DNA of 17,299 nt from Candidatus Methylomirabilota bacterium (GTDB lineage: Bacteria; Methylomirabilota; Methylomirabilia; Methylomirabilales; Methylomirabilaceae): positions 1 through 17,299 of the forward strand of contig JAGWRQ010000021.1 of NCBI GenBank assembly GCA_028869615.1. Reading direction: 5' to 3'. The position numbers and the translations under genes are program-made. Shown piece after piece: positions 7,159 through 15,323 of this stretch (positions are counted from its first letter, which is position 1; each line of letters starts with the position of its first letter). The notes below the pieces were generated by a model that worked only from the letters and a program-made list of their open reading frames with translations, did no database searches and had not been told where the DNA came from.

Positions 7159-10100
7159 ATGGCACTGACACGGCGACAGTTCCTGCAAGCGACGACTGCG
7201 GCGGGGGTCTTCACCCTCGCATCCTCACGACTTGGCCTCAGCATGTTGCAGCCGACGGTGGAGGTTGATAATCCGCTGGAGCGCTACCCGGATCGGGACT
7301 GGGAACGGATCTATCGCGACCAGTACCACTACGACCGCACCTTCACCTACGTCTGCTCGCCCAACGACACCCACGCCTGCCGACTGCGCGCCTTCGTCAA
7401 GAACGGCATCCTCCTGCGGGTCGAACAGAACTACGACGTAGAGCGCTACAGCGATCTGTATGGGAATAAGGCAACAGTCGCCTGGCATCCGCGGGGCTGC
7501 CCCAAGGGCTACACGATGGTCCGTCGGGTCTATGGCGCCTACCGCCTCAAGTACCCGATCGTGCGGAAGGGCTGGATAGAGTGGGCGGACGACGGCTTCC
7601 CCGAACTCGATGAGACGAACCTCAGCAAGTACAAGTTTGATTCGCGCGGCGAAGACGAGTTCGTGAAGGTGTCCTGGGATGCGGCGTTCTTCTACATCGC
7701 CAGGGGAATGATCCATATCGCCAAGAAATACAGCGGCGATGAGGGGATGAGAAGGCTCAAGGCACAGGGGTACGCGCCGGAGATGATCGAGGCGATGCAC
7801 GGAGCCGGCACCCGGACCATGAAGATACGTGGCGGCATGGGGCTGCTGGGGGTGATCGGCAAGTACGGCGCCTATCGCCTCGCCAATACCCTGGCGTTGC
7901 TTGACGCCGATATCCGGGGAGTGAGCGCTGAGAAGGCGTTAGGCGGCCGCCTCTGGTCCAACTACACCTGGCATGGCGACCAGGCCCCGGGCCATCCATT
8001 CGTCCACGGCCTGCAGGCGAGTGACGTTGACTTCAATGACCTGCGATTTTCAAAGCTCCACATTGGGTGCGGGAAGAATCTTATCGAAAACAAGATGCCG
8101 GAGTCTCACTTCTTCAATGAGCTGATCGAGCGGGGCGCGAAGATCGTCGTCATCACGCCGGAGTACAGTCCGCCGGCGACCAAGTCGGACTACTGGATCC
8201 CGATCCGACCCCAGACCGACGCCGCCCTCTTCCTAGGCCTGACCAAAATCCTCATTGACGAAAAGCAATACGATGAACGGTTCGTCAAGCAGTTCACGGA
8301 CCTGCCGCTACTGGTTCGGACCGATACCCTCAAGCGGCTGAAGCCGACCGACATCTTCCCCGGCTACAAGCACCAGGATATCACGCAGGGGGCGAGCGTC
8401 CAGGTCCATGGCCTGACAGCGGAGCAGCGTGAGCGAGTGGGCGACTTCGTAGTCTGGGATCGTACGACGAACGGCCCAAAGGCCATCACCCGTGACGACG
8501 TCGGGAAGCATCTGGCCGAGAAAGGGATCGATCCGACCCTGGAGGGGCGCTATGCCCTCAAGACGGTGGACGGCAAAGAGGTGGAGGTCTTCACGCTGTT
8601 CGAGCTGTACAAGATCCATCTCAAGGATTACGACCTCGATACCGTCCACGACATCACCCACGCGCCAAAAGAGCTGATCAGGCGCCTCGCCCACGACATC
8701 GCGACGATCAAACCTGCGGCGATCCACATCGGCGAAGGGATCAACCACTGGTTCCACGCCACTGAGGCCAACCGCGCCTTCTACCTCCCGCTGATGCTGA
8801 CCGGTAACCTCGGCATGCCGGGGGCCGGGTGTCACACGTGGTCCGGCAACTACAAGGCCGCCAACTTCCAGGGCTCCACCTGGAGCGGGCCGGGCTTCAA
8901 GGGCTGGGTGGCGGAGGATCCGTTTCGTCCCAATCTTGATCCTACGGCGCACGGCAAGACGATCCATGCCCACGCCTACACCAAGGACGAGGAGCCGGCC
9001 TATTGGAACCATGGGGATACGCCCCTGATCGTCAACACCCCCAAGTACGGGCGGAAGCTCTTCACCGGTCAGACGCACATGCCGACCCCGACGAAGGTGA
9101 TGTACTTTACCAACGTCAACCTGATCAACAATGCCAAGCATGTCTACGAGATGCTGAAGCACGTGAACCCTAAGGTAGAGCTGATCGTCTCGACGGACAT
9201 CGAGATGACCGCCAGCATCGAGTATGCCGACATCGCGCTGCCGGCGAACTCCTGGCCGGAATTTGAGACCCTCGAGGTCACCTCTTCGTGCAGCAACCCC
9301 TTCCTGCAGATCTGGAAGGGCGGGATCAAGCCGGTCTACGGCACCAAGGACGATGTCATGATCCTGTCCGGGATCGCGGCCAAGCTGGGTGAACTGCTTC
9401 ACGACGCCCGATTCGCCGACTACTGGAAGTTCGCTCTGGAAGGGCGGCCGGAGATCTACATCCAGCGCCTCCTGGACTCCTCGACCACCACGGCCGGCTA
9501 CAAGCTGGACGAGATCATAGCCGGCAAATTCGGCGAGCCCGGCGCGGCCCTGATGCTCTACAGGAGCTACCCTCGCATCCCGTTCTGGGAGCAGGTGCAT
9601 GACCATGTTCCCTTCTTCACGCCGACGGGGCGGCTCCAGGCCTACAACGACGAGCCGGAGGTGATCGAATACGGCGAAAACTTCATCGTCCACCGCGAGG
9701 GGCCGGAGGCCACGCCGCACCTGCCGAACGTCATCGTGTCGAGCAACCCATACATCCGCCCGGATGACTATGGCATCCCCCTCGACGCCATGGGGTGGGA
9801 CGAGCGGACGGTCCGTAACGTGAAGATGCCGTGGCACGAGGTCAAGGCGACCAGCAACCTGCTCTGGGCGAAGGGCTACCAGTTCTATCTGCTGACGCCG
9901 AAGACGCGCCACAAGGTCCACTCCTCGTGGAGCGTGTGCGACTGGAACATTATCTGGGACTCGAACTTCGGCGACCCGTATCGTATGGACAAGCGGATGC
10001 CCGGCGTGGGCGAGCATCAACTGCATATCAACCCGCAGGCCGCAAAAGACCTCGGGCTCAACGACGGCGACTATGCCTATGTGGACGCCAATCCGGCCGA

Positions 10101-10626
10101 CCGGCCGTACATCGGCTGGAAGCCTAGCGATCCCTTCTACAAAGTGAGCCGCCTCATGCTTCGAGTCAAGTTCAACCCCGCCTACCCGTATCACTGCGTG
10201 ATGATCAAGCATTCGGGGTTCATCGCGACCGAGAAGAGCGTGAAGGCGCACGAAACGCGTCCGGACGGACGGGCGCTCTCCGAGGACACCGGGTATCAAT
10301 CCAACTTCCGGTACGGATCCCAGCAAAGCTGCACCCGCGACTGGTCCATGCCGATGCACCAGCTCGATACGCTCTTTCACAAGCAGAAGACCTCCATGAG
10401 CTTCATCTTCGGGGGCGAGGCCGACAACCATGCCGTGAATACGGTGCCGAAGGAGACCCTGGTGAAGATCACCAAGGCCGAGGACGGCGGGCTGGGCGGC
10501 ACAGGTGTCTGGGAGCCGGCGCAGACCGGCTTCACGCCCGGCAATGAGCGCGAGACGATGAAGCGGTATCTGGAAGGTGGGTTCATCGAAGCACAGCGCA
10601 AAGGGGACGGCGATGCCGAACGATGA
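7159..10626 (+). CDS. nxrA: Nitrite oxidoreductase-type alpha subunit (type II DMSO reductase family molybdoenzyme)
   Basis: The 1155-residue protein is the catalytic bis-MGD subunit, interconverting nitrite and nitrate. A Tat signal (RRQFLQ at 5-10, then a hydrophobic stretch) places it in the periplasm. The FS0 cluster region reads Cys66-x3-Asp70-x3-Cys74-x39-Cys114, with Asp where many relatives have Cys. YTWHGD at 269-274 supplies Asp274 as the predicted Mo ligand of type II enzymes. The C-terminal third contains LTPKTRHKVHSSW, NFGDPYRMDKRMPGVGEHQ, HETRPDGRALSE and NTVPKETLVKITKAEDGG. I recognise these from Nitrospira/anammox-type NxrA rather than NarG. Length matches that group. The start has an AGAAGGAGG site. 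It overlaps the next gene by 14 bases. Nitrate reductase, chlorate reductase or another type II activity cannot be excluded. Confidence 0.88.
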   Translation: MALTRRQFLQATTAAGVFTLASSRLGLSMLQPTVEVDNPLERYPDRDWERIYRDQYHYDRTFTYVCSPNDTHACRLRAFVKNGILLRVEQNYDVERYSDLYGNKATVAWHPRGCPKGYTMVRRVYGAYRLKYPIVRKGWIEWADDGFPELDETNLSKYKFDSRGEDEFVKVSWDAAFFYIARGMIHIAKKYSGDEGMRRLKAQGYAPEMIEAMHGAGTRTMKIRGGMGLLGVIGKYGAYRLANTLALLDADIRGVSAEKALGGRLWSNYTWHGDQAPGHPFVHGLQASDVDFNDLRFSKLHIGCGKNLIENKMPESHFFNELIERGAKIVVITPEYSPPATKSDYWIPIRPQTDAALFLGLTKILIDEKQYDERFVKQFTDLPLLVRTDTLKRLKPTDIFPGYKHQDITQGASVQVHGLTAEQRERVGDFVVWDRTTNGPKAITRDDVGKHLAEKGIDPTLEGRYALKTVDGKEVEVFTLFELYKIHLKDYDLDTVHDITHAPKELIRRLAHDIATIKPAAIHIGEGINHWFHATEANRAFYLPLMLTGNLGMPGAGCHTWSGNYKAANFQGSTWSGPGFKGWVAEDPFRPNLDPTAHGKTIHAHAYTKDEEPAYWNHGDTPLIVNTPKYGRKLFTGQTHMPTPTKVMYFTNVNLINNAKHVYEMLKHVNPKVELIVSTDIEMTASIEYADIALPANSWPEFETLEVTSSCSNPFLQIWKGGIKPVYGTKDDVMILSGIAAKLGELLHDARFADYWKFALEGRPEIYIQRLLDSSTTTAGYKLDEIIAGKFGEPGAALMLYRSYPRIPFWEQVHDHVPFFTPTGRLQAYNDEPEVIEYGENFIVHREGPEATPHLPNVIVSSNPYIRPDDYGIPLDAMGWDERTVRNVKMPWHEVKATSNLLWAKGYQFYLLTPKTRHKVHSSWSVCDWNIIWDSNFGDPYRMDKRMPGVGEHQLHINPQAAKDLGLNDGDYAYVDANPADRPYIGWKPSDPFYKVSRLMLRVKFNPAYPYHCVMIKHSGFIATEKSVKAHETRPDGRALSEDTGYQSNFRYGSQQSCTRDWSMPMHQLDTLFHKQKTSMSFIFGGEADNHAVNTVPKETLVKITKAEDGGLGGTGVWEPAQTGFTPGNERETMKRYLEGGFIEAQRKGDGDAER

Positions 10627-10882
10627 GTTCGATCAGGACGACCCGATGGAGCTGGTAGGCGTGGCGCTGCCTGACGGCGATCCGGACGAGTTGGCTCGTT
10701 CGATCGTCGAGGAGTTCATCCGGATGGGCGTGAGCGATCAGGAGTTGCTGCACCTGTTCCACGATCCGTTCTACGCCGGCCCGTACGCTATCCGGCAGAG
10801 CCGAGGCGACGCCTATGTCCAGGACCTGATCGCGTATGGCCGTAAGCGCTGGGGTTATCCACGGTTCACAACAAAGGAGTGA
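10613..10882 (+). CDS. Conserved-looking small protein between nxrA and nxrB
   Basis: An 89-residue acidic protein of unknown function. Its start (ATG at 10613, preceded by GGGGACGG) lies inside the last codons of nxrA, and its stop TGA is five bases before the nxrB start, with the nxrB ribosome-binding site inside its last codons. Such packing suggests translational coupling and stoichiometric expression with the enzyme. Visible features are an Asp/Glu-rich N-terminus and a predicted helical middle (ELARSIVEEFIRMGVSDQE). HLFHDPFYAGPYAIRQSRG and a basic-aromatic end follow. There is no signal peptide, Cys motif or membrane segment. It could be an assembly factor or a small subunit carried with NxrA; both are inferences. 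Confidence 0.8.
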   Translation: MPNDEFDQDDPMELVGVALPDGDPDELARSIVEEFIRMGVSDQELLHLFHDPFYAGPYAIRQSRGDAYVQDLIAYGRKRWGYPRFTTKE

Positions 10883-10887
10883 CGGCA

Positions 10888-12168
10888 ATGGCCGACGTCT
10901 ATAACTGGCAGCTCGGACGCTCCATGGCGTACCCCTATGAGGAGAAGCACCCGCAGTGGCAGTTCGCGTTTGTCTTTAACATCAACCGATGCATCGGCTG
11001 TCAGACCTGCTCCATGGCCTGCAAATCGACCTGGACCTTCTCCAAAGGCCAGGAGTATATGTGGTGGAACAATGTGGAGACCAAGCCGTATGGCGGCTAT
11101 CCGCAATTCTGGGATGTGAGGCTTTTGAAGCTGCTGGATGAGGCCCACAAGGCGGCGGACCGCACGGCAAGCTGGGATGTCTCGCAACGCGATGGCGGTA
11201 AAAAGCCGTATGGCGTCTATGGCGGCGTGACGATCTTCGAGGCGGCGGTGAAACGGTACGGCCCGGAGGCCAACAAGCGGGCCATCGGCTACATCCCGAC
11301 CGATGCCGAGTGGCGCGCGCCCAACATCTACGAAGATACCTCTACCGGGTACGAGCCGGGCCCGATGGGGTTCAGCAAGGAGGGGGTAAGCCTCCCGGAG
11401 CACAAAAACTGGTTCTTCTACCTGCAGCGGCTCTGCAACCACTGCACCTATCCCGGCTGCCTCGCCGCCTGCCCGAGAAAGGCCATCTACAAGCGGCCCG
11501 AGGACGGCATCGTCTTGGTCGACCAGGCGCGCTGTCGCGGCTACCGGATGTGCGTGGAGGCCTGCCCGTACAAGAAGGCCATGTATCGCGCCACGACCAG
11601 GATCGCAGAGAAGTGCGTTGCCTGCTACCCCAGGATCGAGGGGAAGGACCCGCTCTCAGGCGGCGTGCCGATGGAGACCCGCTGCATGGCCGCCTGCGTC
11701 GGGAAGATCCGGTTGCAGGGGTTGGTGAAGATCAACGAGAACGGGAGCTGGGCCGAAGACCGTTCTCACCCCCTCTACTACCTGATCAGAGTGGAAAAGG
11801 TCGCGCTCCCACTCTACCCCCAGTTCGGCACCGAGCCCAACGGCTACTACATCCCGCCTCGGTGGGCCCCGCGTCCCTACCTGCGTCAGATGTTCGGGCC
11901 GGGCGTAGACGACGCGATCGCCAAATACATTGCCCCGTCACGCGAACTGCTCGCGGTCTTGCAGCTCTTTCGCACGACCCAGAAGATGATCTTCCGCTAT
12001 GCCATCGAGGAAGGACCGAAGGTCTTCGAGACGGAGATTAACGGCAAGCCCTGGGCGATGTACAACGATACCGTCATCGGGTTCGACAAGGCGGGCAAAG
12101 AGATCGTGCGGGTCACGGTGGAAGAGCCGGTCTATGAGCGGCCCAAGGAGCGACCGAACTCGATCTAG
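10888..12168 (+). CDS. nxrB: Nitrite oxidoreductase-type beta subunit (iron-sulfur electron-transfer protein)
   Basis: The 426-residue subunit carries electrons between NxrA and the gamma subunit through four clusters. Cys motifs are C35-x2-C38-x2-C41-x3-C45; C183-x2-C186-x4-C191-x3-C195; C216-x2-Tyr219-x2-C222-x3-C226; and C243-x2-C246 with C266-x3-C270. Tyr219 in place of a Cys predicts one [3Fe-4S] cluster, as with Trp in NarH. Phrases such as YMWWNNVETKPYGGYPQF, ACPRKAIYKRPEDGIVL and GPKVFETEINGK are those I associate with Nitrospira-type NxrB. There is no signal peptide, so export by hitchhiking on the Tat signal of NxrA is expected. The ATG at 10888 is chosen over a GTG at 10879 because AAAGGAG sits eight bases before it. 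Confidence 0.9.
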   Translation: MADVYNWQLGRSMAYPYEEKHPQWQFAFVFNINRCIGCQTCSMACKSTWTFSKGQEYMWWNNVETKPYGGYPQFWDVRLLKLLDEAHKAADRTASWDVSQRDGGKKPYGVYGGVTIFEAAVKRYGPEANKRAIGYIPTDAEWRAPNIYEDTSTGYEPGPMGFSKEGVSLPEHKNWFFYLQRLCNHCTYPGCLAACPRKAIYKRPEDGIVLVDQARCRGYRMCVEACPYKKAMYRATTRIAEKCVACYPRIEGKDPLSGGVPMETRCMAACVGKIRLQGLVKINENGSWAEDRSHPLYYLIRVEKVALPLYPQFGTEPNGYYIPPRWAPRPYLRQMFGPGVDDAIAKYIAPSRELLAVLQLFRTTQKMIFRYAIEEGPKVFETEINGKPWAMYNDTVIGFDKAGKEIVRVTVEEPVYERPKERPNSI

Positions 12169-12181
12169 GGCGGAGAGGCGG

Positions 12182-12967
12182 ATGGAACAGGAGCGCAGCA
12201 GCGTAGCGCAGAACGACGCGATAGACGCAGCCTTGGACCGGAGCGACCTGTACCGGTGGCTCTCCCTGGCGTTCCGGTACCCGGACGCCGATCCGGCAGC
12301 GCACCTGCAGACCTCTGCGCTCATCGCGCTGGAGACGATGCTGGAGCGGATTGCGAGTGAAGAGCGCGACGTCCTGCGCCCTGTCCTGACCTCCCTGCGA
12401 GCACGCTGCGCCGACCGTGATCTGGCGGCGCTGCAGTCGGATCACCGACGGGTGTTCGGCCACATCGAATCGTCTCTCTGCCCGCCGTATGAGACCCGCT
12501 ATGACATCCGTCACCTCTTCCAGCAGACACAGCAGCTCGCGGACATCGCCGGCTTTTACCGGGCCTTCGGCCTGGAGCTGTCGGATGACGCCAACGAGCG
12601 GCCGGACTATCTGCCAATCGAGCTGGAGTTCCTCCATTTCCTCTGCTTCAAGGAGGCGTACGCCCTCGAACACCACGGACCTGAGCAGGTCAAGGTCGTT
12701 CGGGACGCCGAGGCCGCATTCCTGCGGGATCATCTGCTCCGCTGGGCGCCCTCCTTTGCCGGACGACTGAAGGATCAGGCTGGGGACGGATTCTACGAAC
12801 AGCTTGCGACGTTGCTGCTGGTCTTCCTGAGGGCGGAGGCCGCACGGTGGAAGTGCGATCCGGCGGAGGATGCGCCCCTCCATCCCCTCACTCTGCTTCC
12901 GGAGGGCTGTAACTTTTCCTGCGGGCTGGACGGACAAAGCGTAGACGAACTGATCAGCGAACGATAG
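12182..12967 (+). CDS. TorD/NarJ-family chaperone for the molybdoenzyme
   Basis: Cytoplasmic all-helical chaperone expected to bind the Tat signal of NxrA and hold the protein back until the Mo cofactor is inserted. In the 261-residue product the family features are DLYRWLSLAFRYPD (22-35), VFGHIESSLCPPYETRYDI (91-109) and DYLPIELEFLHFLCFKEA (142-159). These are typical of the dedicated chaperones of type II DMSO reductase enzymes (the DdhD/ClrD/NarJ group). The start at 12182 is preceded by GGAGAGG and lies 13 bases after nxrB; the reading frame extends upstream into nxrB but has no good start there. It ends ten bases before the cytochrome gene. Confidence 0.85.
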   Translation: MEQERSSVAQNDAIDAALDRSDLYRWLSLAFRYPDADPAAHLQTSALIALETMLERIASEERDVLRPVLTSLRARCADRDLAALQSDHRRVFGHIESSLCPPYETRYDIRHLFQQTQQLADIAGFYRAFGLELSDDANERPDYLPIELEFLHFLCFKEAYALEHHGPEQVKVVRDAEAAFLRDHLLRWAPSFAGRLKDQAGDGFYEQLATLLLVFLRAEAARWKCDPAEDAPLHPLTLLPEGCNFSCGLDGQSVDELISER

Positions 12968-12977
12968 GGAGAGACCA

Positions 12978-14579
12978 ATGACAAGGACACGATCTGCGAG
13001 GATAGCCTTCGCAGTCTTGGTAGCTCTCGTCGGCGGCATAAGCGCCTTCGAGTCGCTTCGGCGCCAGGCCGCGGCGCAGAATCCGATCACGGGCGATGCC
13101 GCGCAGGGCAAGGCCCTGTACGAGAAGAAATGCGCCGTCTGCCATGGCGCCGAGGGGATGGGAAACGGCAAGGCGGAGTTTGTCCTCTTCCCCAAACCCC
13201 GCAACTTCACCAAGGGGATCTTCAAGATCCGCTCCACCACAACACTGCCCACCGACACCGACCTGTTCCGGACGATCACGCGGGGAATCCCAGGCACCGC
13301 CATGCCATCGTGGGGCACGCTCACCGAAACCCAGCGATGGAACCTTGTGGCCTTCGTCAAGAGCCTTTCGTCGCGGTTCACTGACGAGCAGGCCGGTCCG
13401 CCGGTCGCGATCCCGAAGCCGCCGCCACCAAGCCCGACGTTGCTGTCCCTTGGGAAGTACTATTACACGGAGGCCGGATGTTTCGACTGTCACGGGATGA
13501 GCGGCAGGGGGGACGGCCCTGCCGCCGAGACGCTGAAAGATGAGTGGGGCTACCCTATCGTTCCCTACGACTTCACCATCCATGGACGTATGAAAGCGGG
13601 ATCGAGGATTCAGGATCTCTACCGGACGCTTACCGCTGGGATCGGTGGAACCCCCATGCCCTCGTATGCCGACTCCCTCGACGAGCAACAGCGGTGGGGT
13701 CTGAGCTACTATGTGCTCTCCCTCGCCAACGAACCGGCGCCCGGACCGGCCGCTCAAGAGGTCACGACCATCCGCTCCGGTTTTGTCGCAGGGACGATAC
13801 CGACTGACCCTTTGGCCGCCCTCTGGCAGCAGGCGAAGCTGGTCGCGATCCAGACGCGCACCCTCTGGCTGCGCGTGAAGGAGACTGAGTCGATCCGCGT
13901 CGCGTCGTTTCATAACGGGCATCAGATCGGTATCCTGCTCGAATGGGACGACCCGATCATGAATCACGAGACACTTCGTCATGAGGACTTCCGCGATGCC
14001 GCCGCTGTCCAGTTTCCGACTCAAGAGACAGAGCCCTCCCATGTCATGGGAGAGCACGCAGGCCCGGTCAACATCTGGCACTGGAAGGCCGATTGGGAAG
14101 CCGATCTGGCTCGCTACCGCGATGTCCAGAACCGCTACCCGGGTATGGGCAATGATTTCTACCCCTTCTTAGAGCGCAGTCCGGTCTTACTGGGAGCCCC
14201 GGAGGGTGACCTGAAGGAGGTGCAGATGCGCACGTCGACCCACAACCCGACCTATCTGACCGGATGGGGGGCGGGCAATCTCTTCTCTCTTCCCGCGCGG
14301 CTGACATCGGTGGAGAATCTCAATGCCACCGGACTCGGGACCCTCACCTCGCAGCCGGCTGAACATCAGACCGTCAGGGGCCACGGGCTCTGGGCCGCCG
14401 GCAAGTGGCGCGTGGTGATGGTCCGTGCGCTTCAAACCGAGAACGACCGGGACACGCAGTTGACGCCCGGTAGCACGGTGCCGGTGGCGTTCGCCGTCTG
14501 GGACGGCGCCCAAGGCGACCGAGATGGCCGGAAGGCGGTCACCGTCTGGCAGTGGCTCGCCCTGCAGCCCAAGCCCTGA
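12978..14579 (+). CDS. nxrC: Exported diheme cytochrome c fused to an ethylbenzene-dehydrogenase-type heme b domain (NXR gamma subunit)
   Basis: The 533-residue protein starts with a hydrophobic segment (about 9-23) and RRQAAAQNP, a signal peptide or N-terminal anchor. The first cytochrome c domain has CAVCH (52-56) with Met109 in GTAMPSWG as likely sixth ligand. The second has CFDCH (168-172) with Met227 in GGTPMPSY. From about residue 285 to the end, the pattern matches the heme b gamma subunits of type II enzymes (EbdC/DdhC/ClrC-like). It includes IGILLEWDDP, AAAVQFP, HVMGE with Met357 as candidate heme ligand, NIWHWKADWE and GLWAAGKWRVVMVR. It is the last gene of the operon and would link NxrAB to soluble periplasmic electron carriers. 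The symbol nxrC reflects role and position; family-level homology is firmer than the name. Confidence 0.82.
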   Translation: MTRTRSARIAFAVLVALVGGISAFESLRRQAAAQNPITGDAAQGKALYEKKCAVCHGAEGMGNGKAEFVLFPKPRNFTKGIFKIRSTTTLPTDTDLFRTITRGIPGTAMPSWGTLTETQRWNLVAFVKSLSSRFTDEQAGPPVAIPKPPPPSPTLLSLGKYYYTEAGCFDCHGMSGRGDGPAAETLKDEWGYPIVPYDFTIHGRMKAGSRIQDLYRTLTAGIGGTPMPSYADSLDEQQRWGLSYYVLSLANEPAPGPAAQEVTTIRSGFVAGTIPTDPLAALWQQAKLVAIQTRTLWLRVKETESIRVASFHNGHQIGILLEWDDPIMNHETLRHEDFRDAAAVQFPTQETEPSHVMGEHAGPVNIWHWKADWEADLARYRDVQNRYPGMGNDFYPFLERSPVLLGAPEGDLKEVQMRTSTHNPTYLTGWGAGNLFSLPARLTSVENLNATGLGTLTSQPAEHQTVRGHGLWAAGKWRVVMVRALQTENDRDTQLTPGSTVPVAFAVWDGAQGDRDGRKAVTVWQWLALQPKP

Positions 14580-14605
14580 TGTGCCTCTTCCAGCCACTGC
14601 ACGTC

Positions 14606-14634
14606 TTGACAAAAGCGCTTTGCGGTGCTACAAA
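14606..14634 (+). promoter_or_regulatory. Promoter of the tRNA-Phe gene
   Basis: A perfect TTGACA (14606-14611) and TACAAA (14629-14634) are separated by 17 bases, followed by a GC-rich discriminator. The predicted start near 14641 lies about 35 bases before the tRNA. Confidence 0.7.
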
Positions 14635-14676
14635 AGTCGGGCTTTTTCGTGAACGGCTTATCCCGCTTCCGGTTTT

Positions 14677-14752
14677 GGGCAGGTAGCTCAGTCGGTAGAG
14701 CACAGGACTGAAAATCCTGGTGTCGGCGGTTCGATTCCGCCCCTGCCCACCA
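14677..14752 (+). tRNA. tRNA-Phe (anticodon GAA)
   Basis: The 76-base cloverleaf is complete. The acceptor stem is GGGCAGG/CCTGCCC with A discriminator and encoded CCA. The D stem is GCTC/GAGC. The anticodon stem CAGGA/TCCTG encloses loop CTGAAAA, with GAA at 14710-14712. The T arm is GGCGG-TTCGATT-CCGCC. It stands alone after the nxr operon and marks the boundary to less GC-rich DNA. Confidence 0.97.
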
Positions 14753-14818
14753 TATTCTTCCCTAGGCTTATCCCTTTGACTCGGGTTTCTTTAAATGTTG
14801 CTGATTCTGGTACAGATA

Positions 14819-14848
14819 TTGCTCAATACCTAGACAATCCGATATAAT
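14819..14848 (+). promoter_or_regulatory. Candidate promoter for the small gene cluster after the tRNA
   Basis: A perfect TATAAT lies at 14843-14848, with TTGCTC (14819-14824, three of six matches) 18 bases upstream, in AT-rich DNA. It points toward the gene at 15013, giving a leader of roughly 155 bases. Confidence 0.4.
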
Positions 14849-15012
14849 TCACAATATGAGGTTGTACAGAGTAAGATTTCCCTTGACTCTGACAGACTGG
14901 ATTAGGACACTACAACCCTCCAGAAGTGGCGTTTTAGATCTAAGCCTACAAAGTTTCAGAAGCTATTAACGAAGTTGCTCCAACAAAAGCATCCTCTTGC
15001 GAGGTAAGAACC

Positions 15013-15312
15013 ATGGCGGAACCATTGGATGTGTATGCGGATCAGTTCCAATTGAGTACGGCCATTTACGGTGCGACGCTTAACTTTCTGGTGTCGAGCC
15101 CAACTCCGCCCGCACCCGGAACAGTGCCTCCGATTGAGCGCTTAGCTACCGTACGCATGAGCCTTGAGCACCTGAAAGTAATGGCATTCATTCTGCGCCG
15201 GCAAGTCCTGCAGCATGAGCAACAAACTGAAACCACTATCCAAATTGCGGCTCAGGCATTAAATGGACTACAAATTGGTCTGGAGGACTGGGAGAGATTC
15301 TGGAGGGAGTAG
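15013..15312 (+). CDS. Small protein of unknown function, possibly DUF3467-like
   Basis: A 99-residue soluble protein with a GAGGTAAG ribosome-binding stretch seven bases before its ATG. It has an N-terminal part that reads as strand-like (DQFQLSTAIYGATLNFLVSS) and then a helix, VRMSLEHLKVMAFILRRQVL. An 'RMSxEHxK...LxxQ' pattern at the end of a short strand-rich domain is what I recall of DUF3467-type proteins, but the match is from memory and weak. It precedes the next gene by 11 bases, with that gene's Shine-Dalgarno overlapping its stop, so they form an operon. Base composition is lower in GC than the nxr region, which hints at transfer. Confidence 0.7.
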   Translation: MAEPLDVYADQFQLSTAIYGATLNFLVSSPTPPAPGTVPPIERLATVRMSLEHLKVMAFILRRQVLQHEQQTETTIQIAAQALNGLQIGLEDWERFWRE

Positions 15313-15323
15313 GAGGATTTGAG

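Noticed and set aside
8308..10431. Long open frame (707 codons) on the minus strand opposite nxrA
   Set aside because: It is antisense to strongly conserved NxrA coding sequence, has no recognisable domain, and reflects the codon bias of a GC-rich gene.
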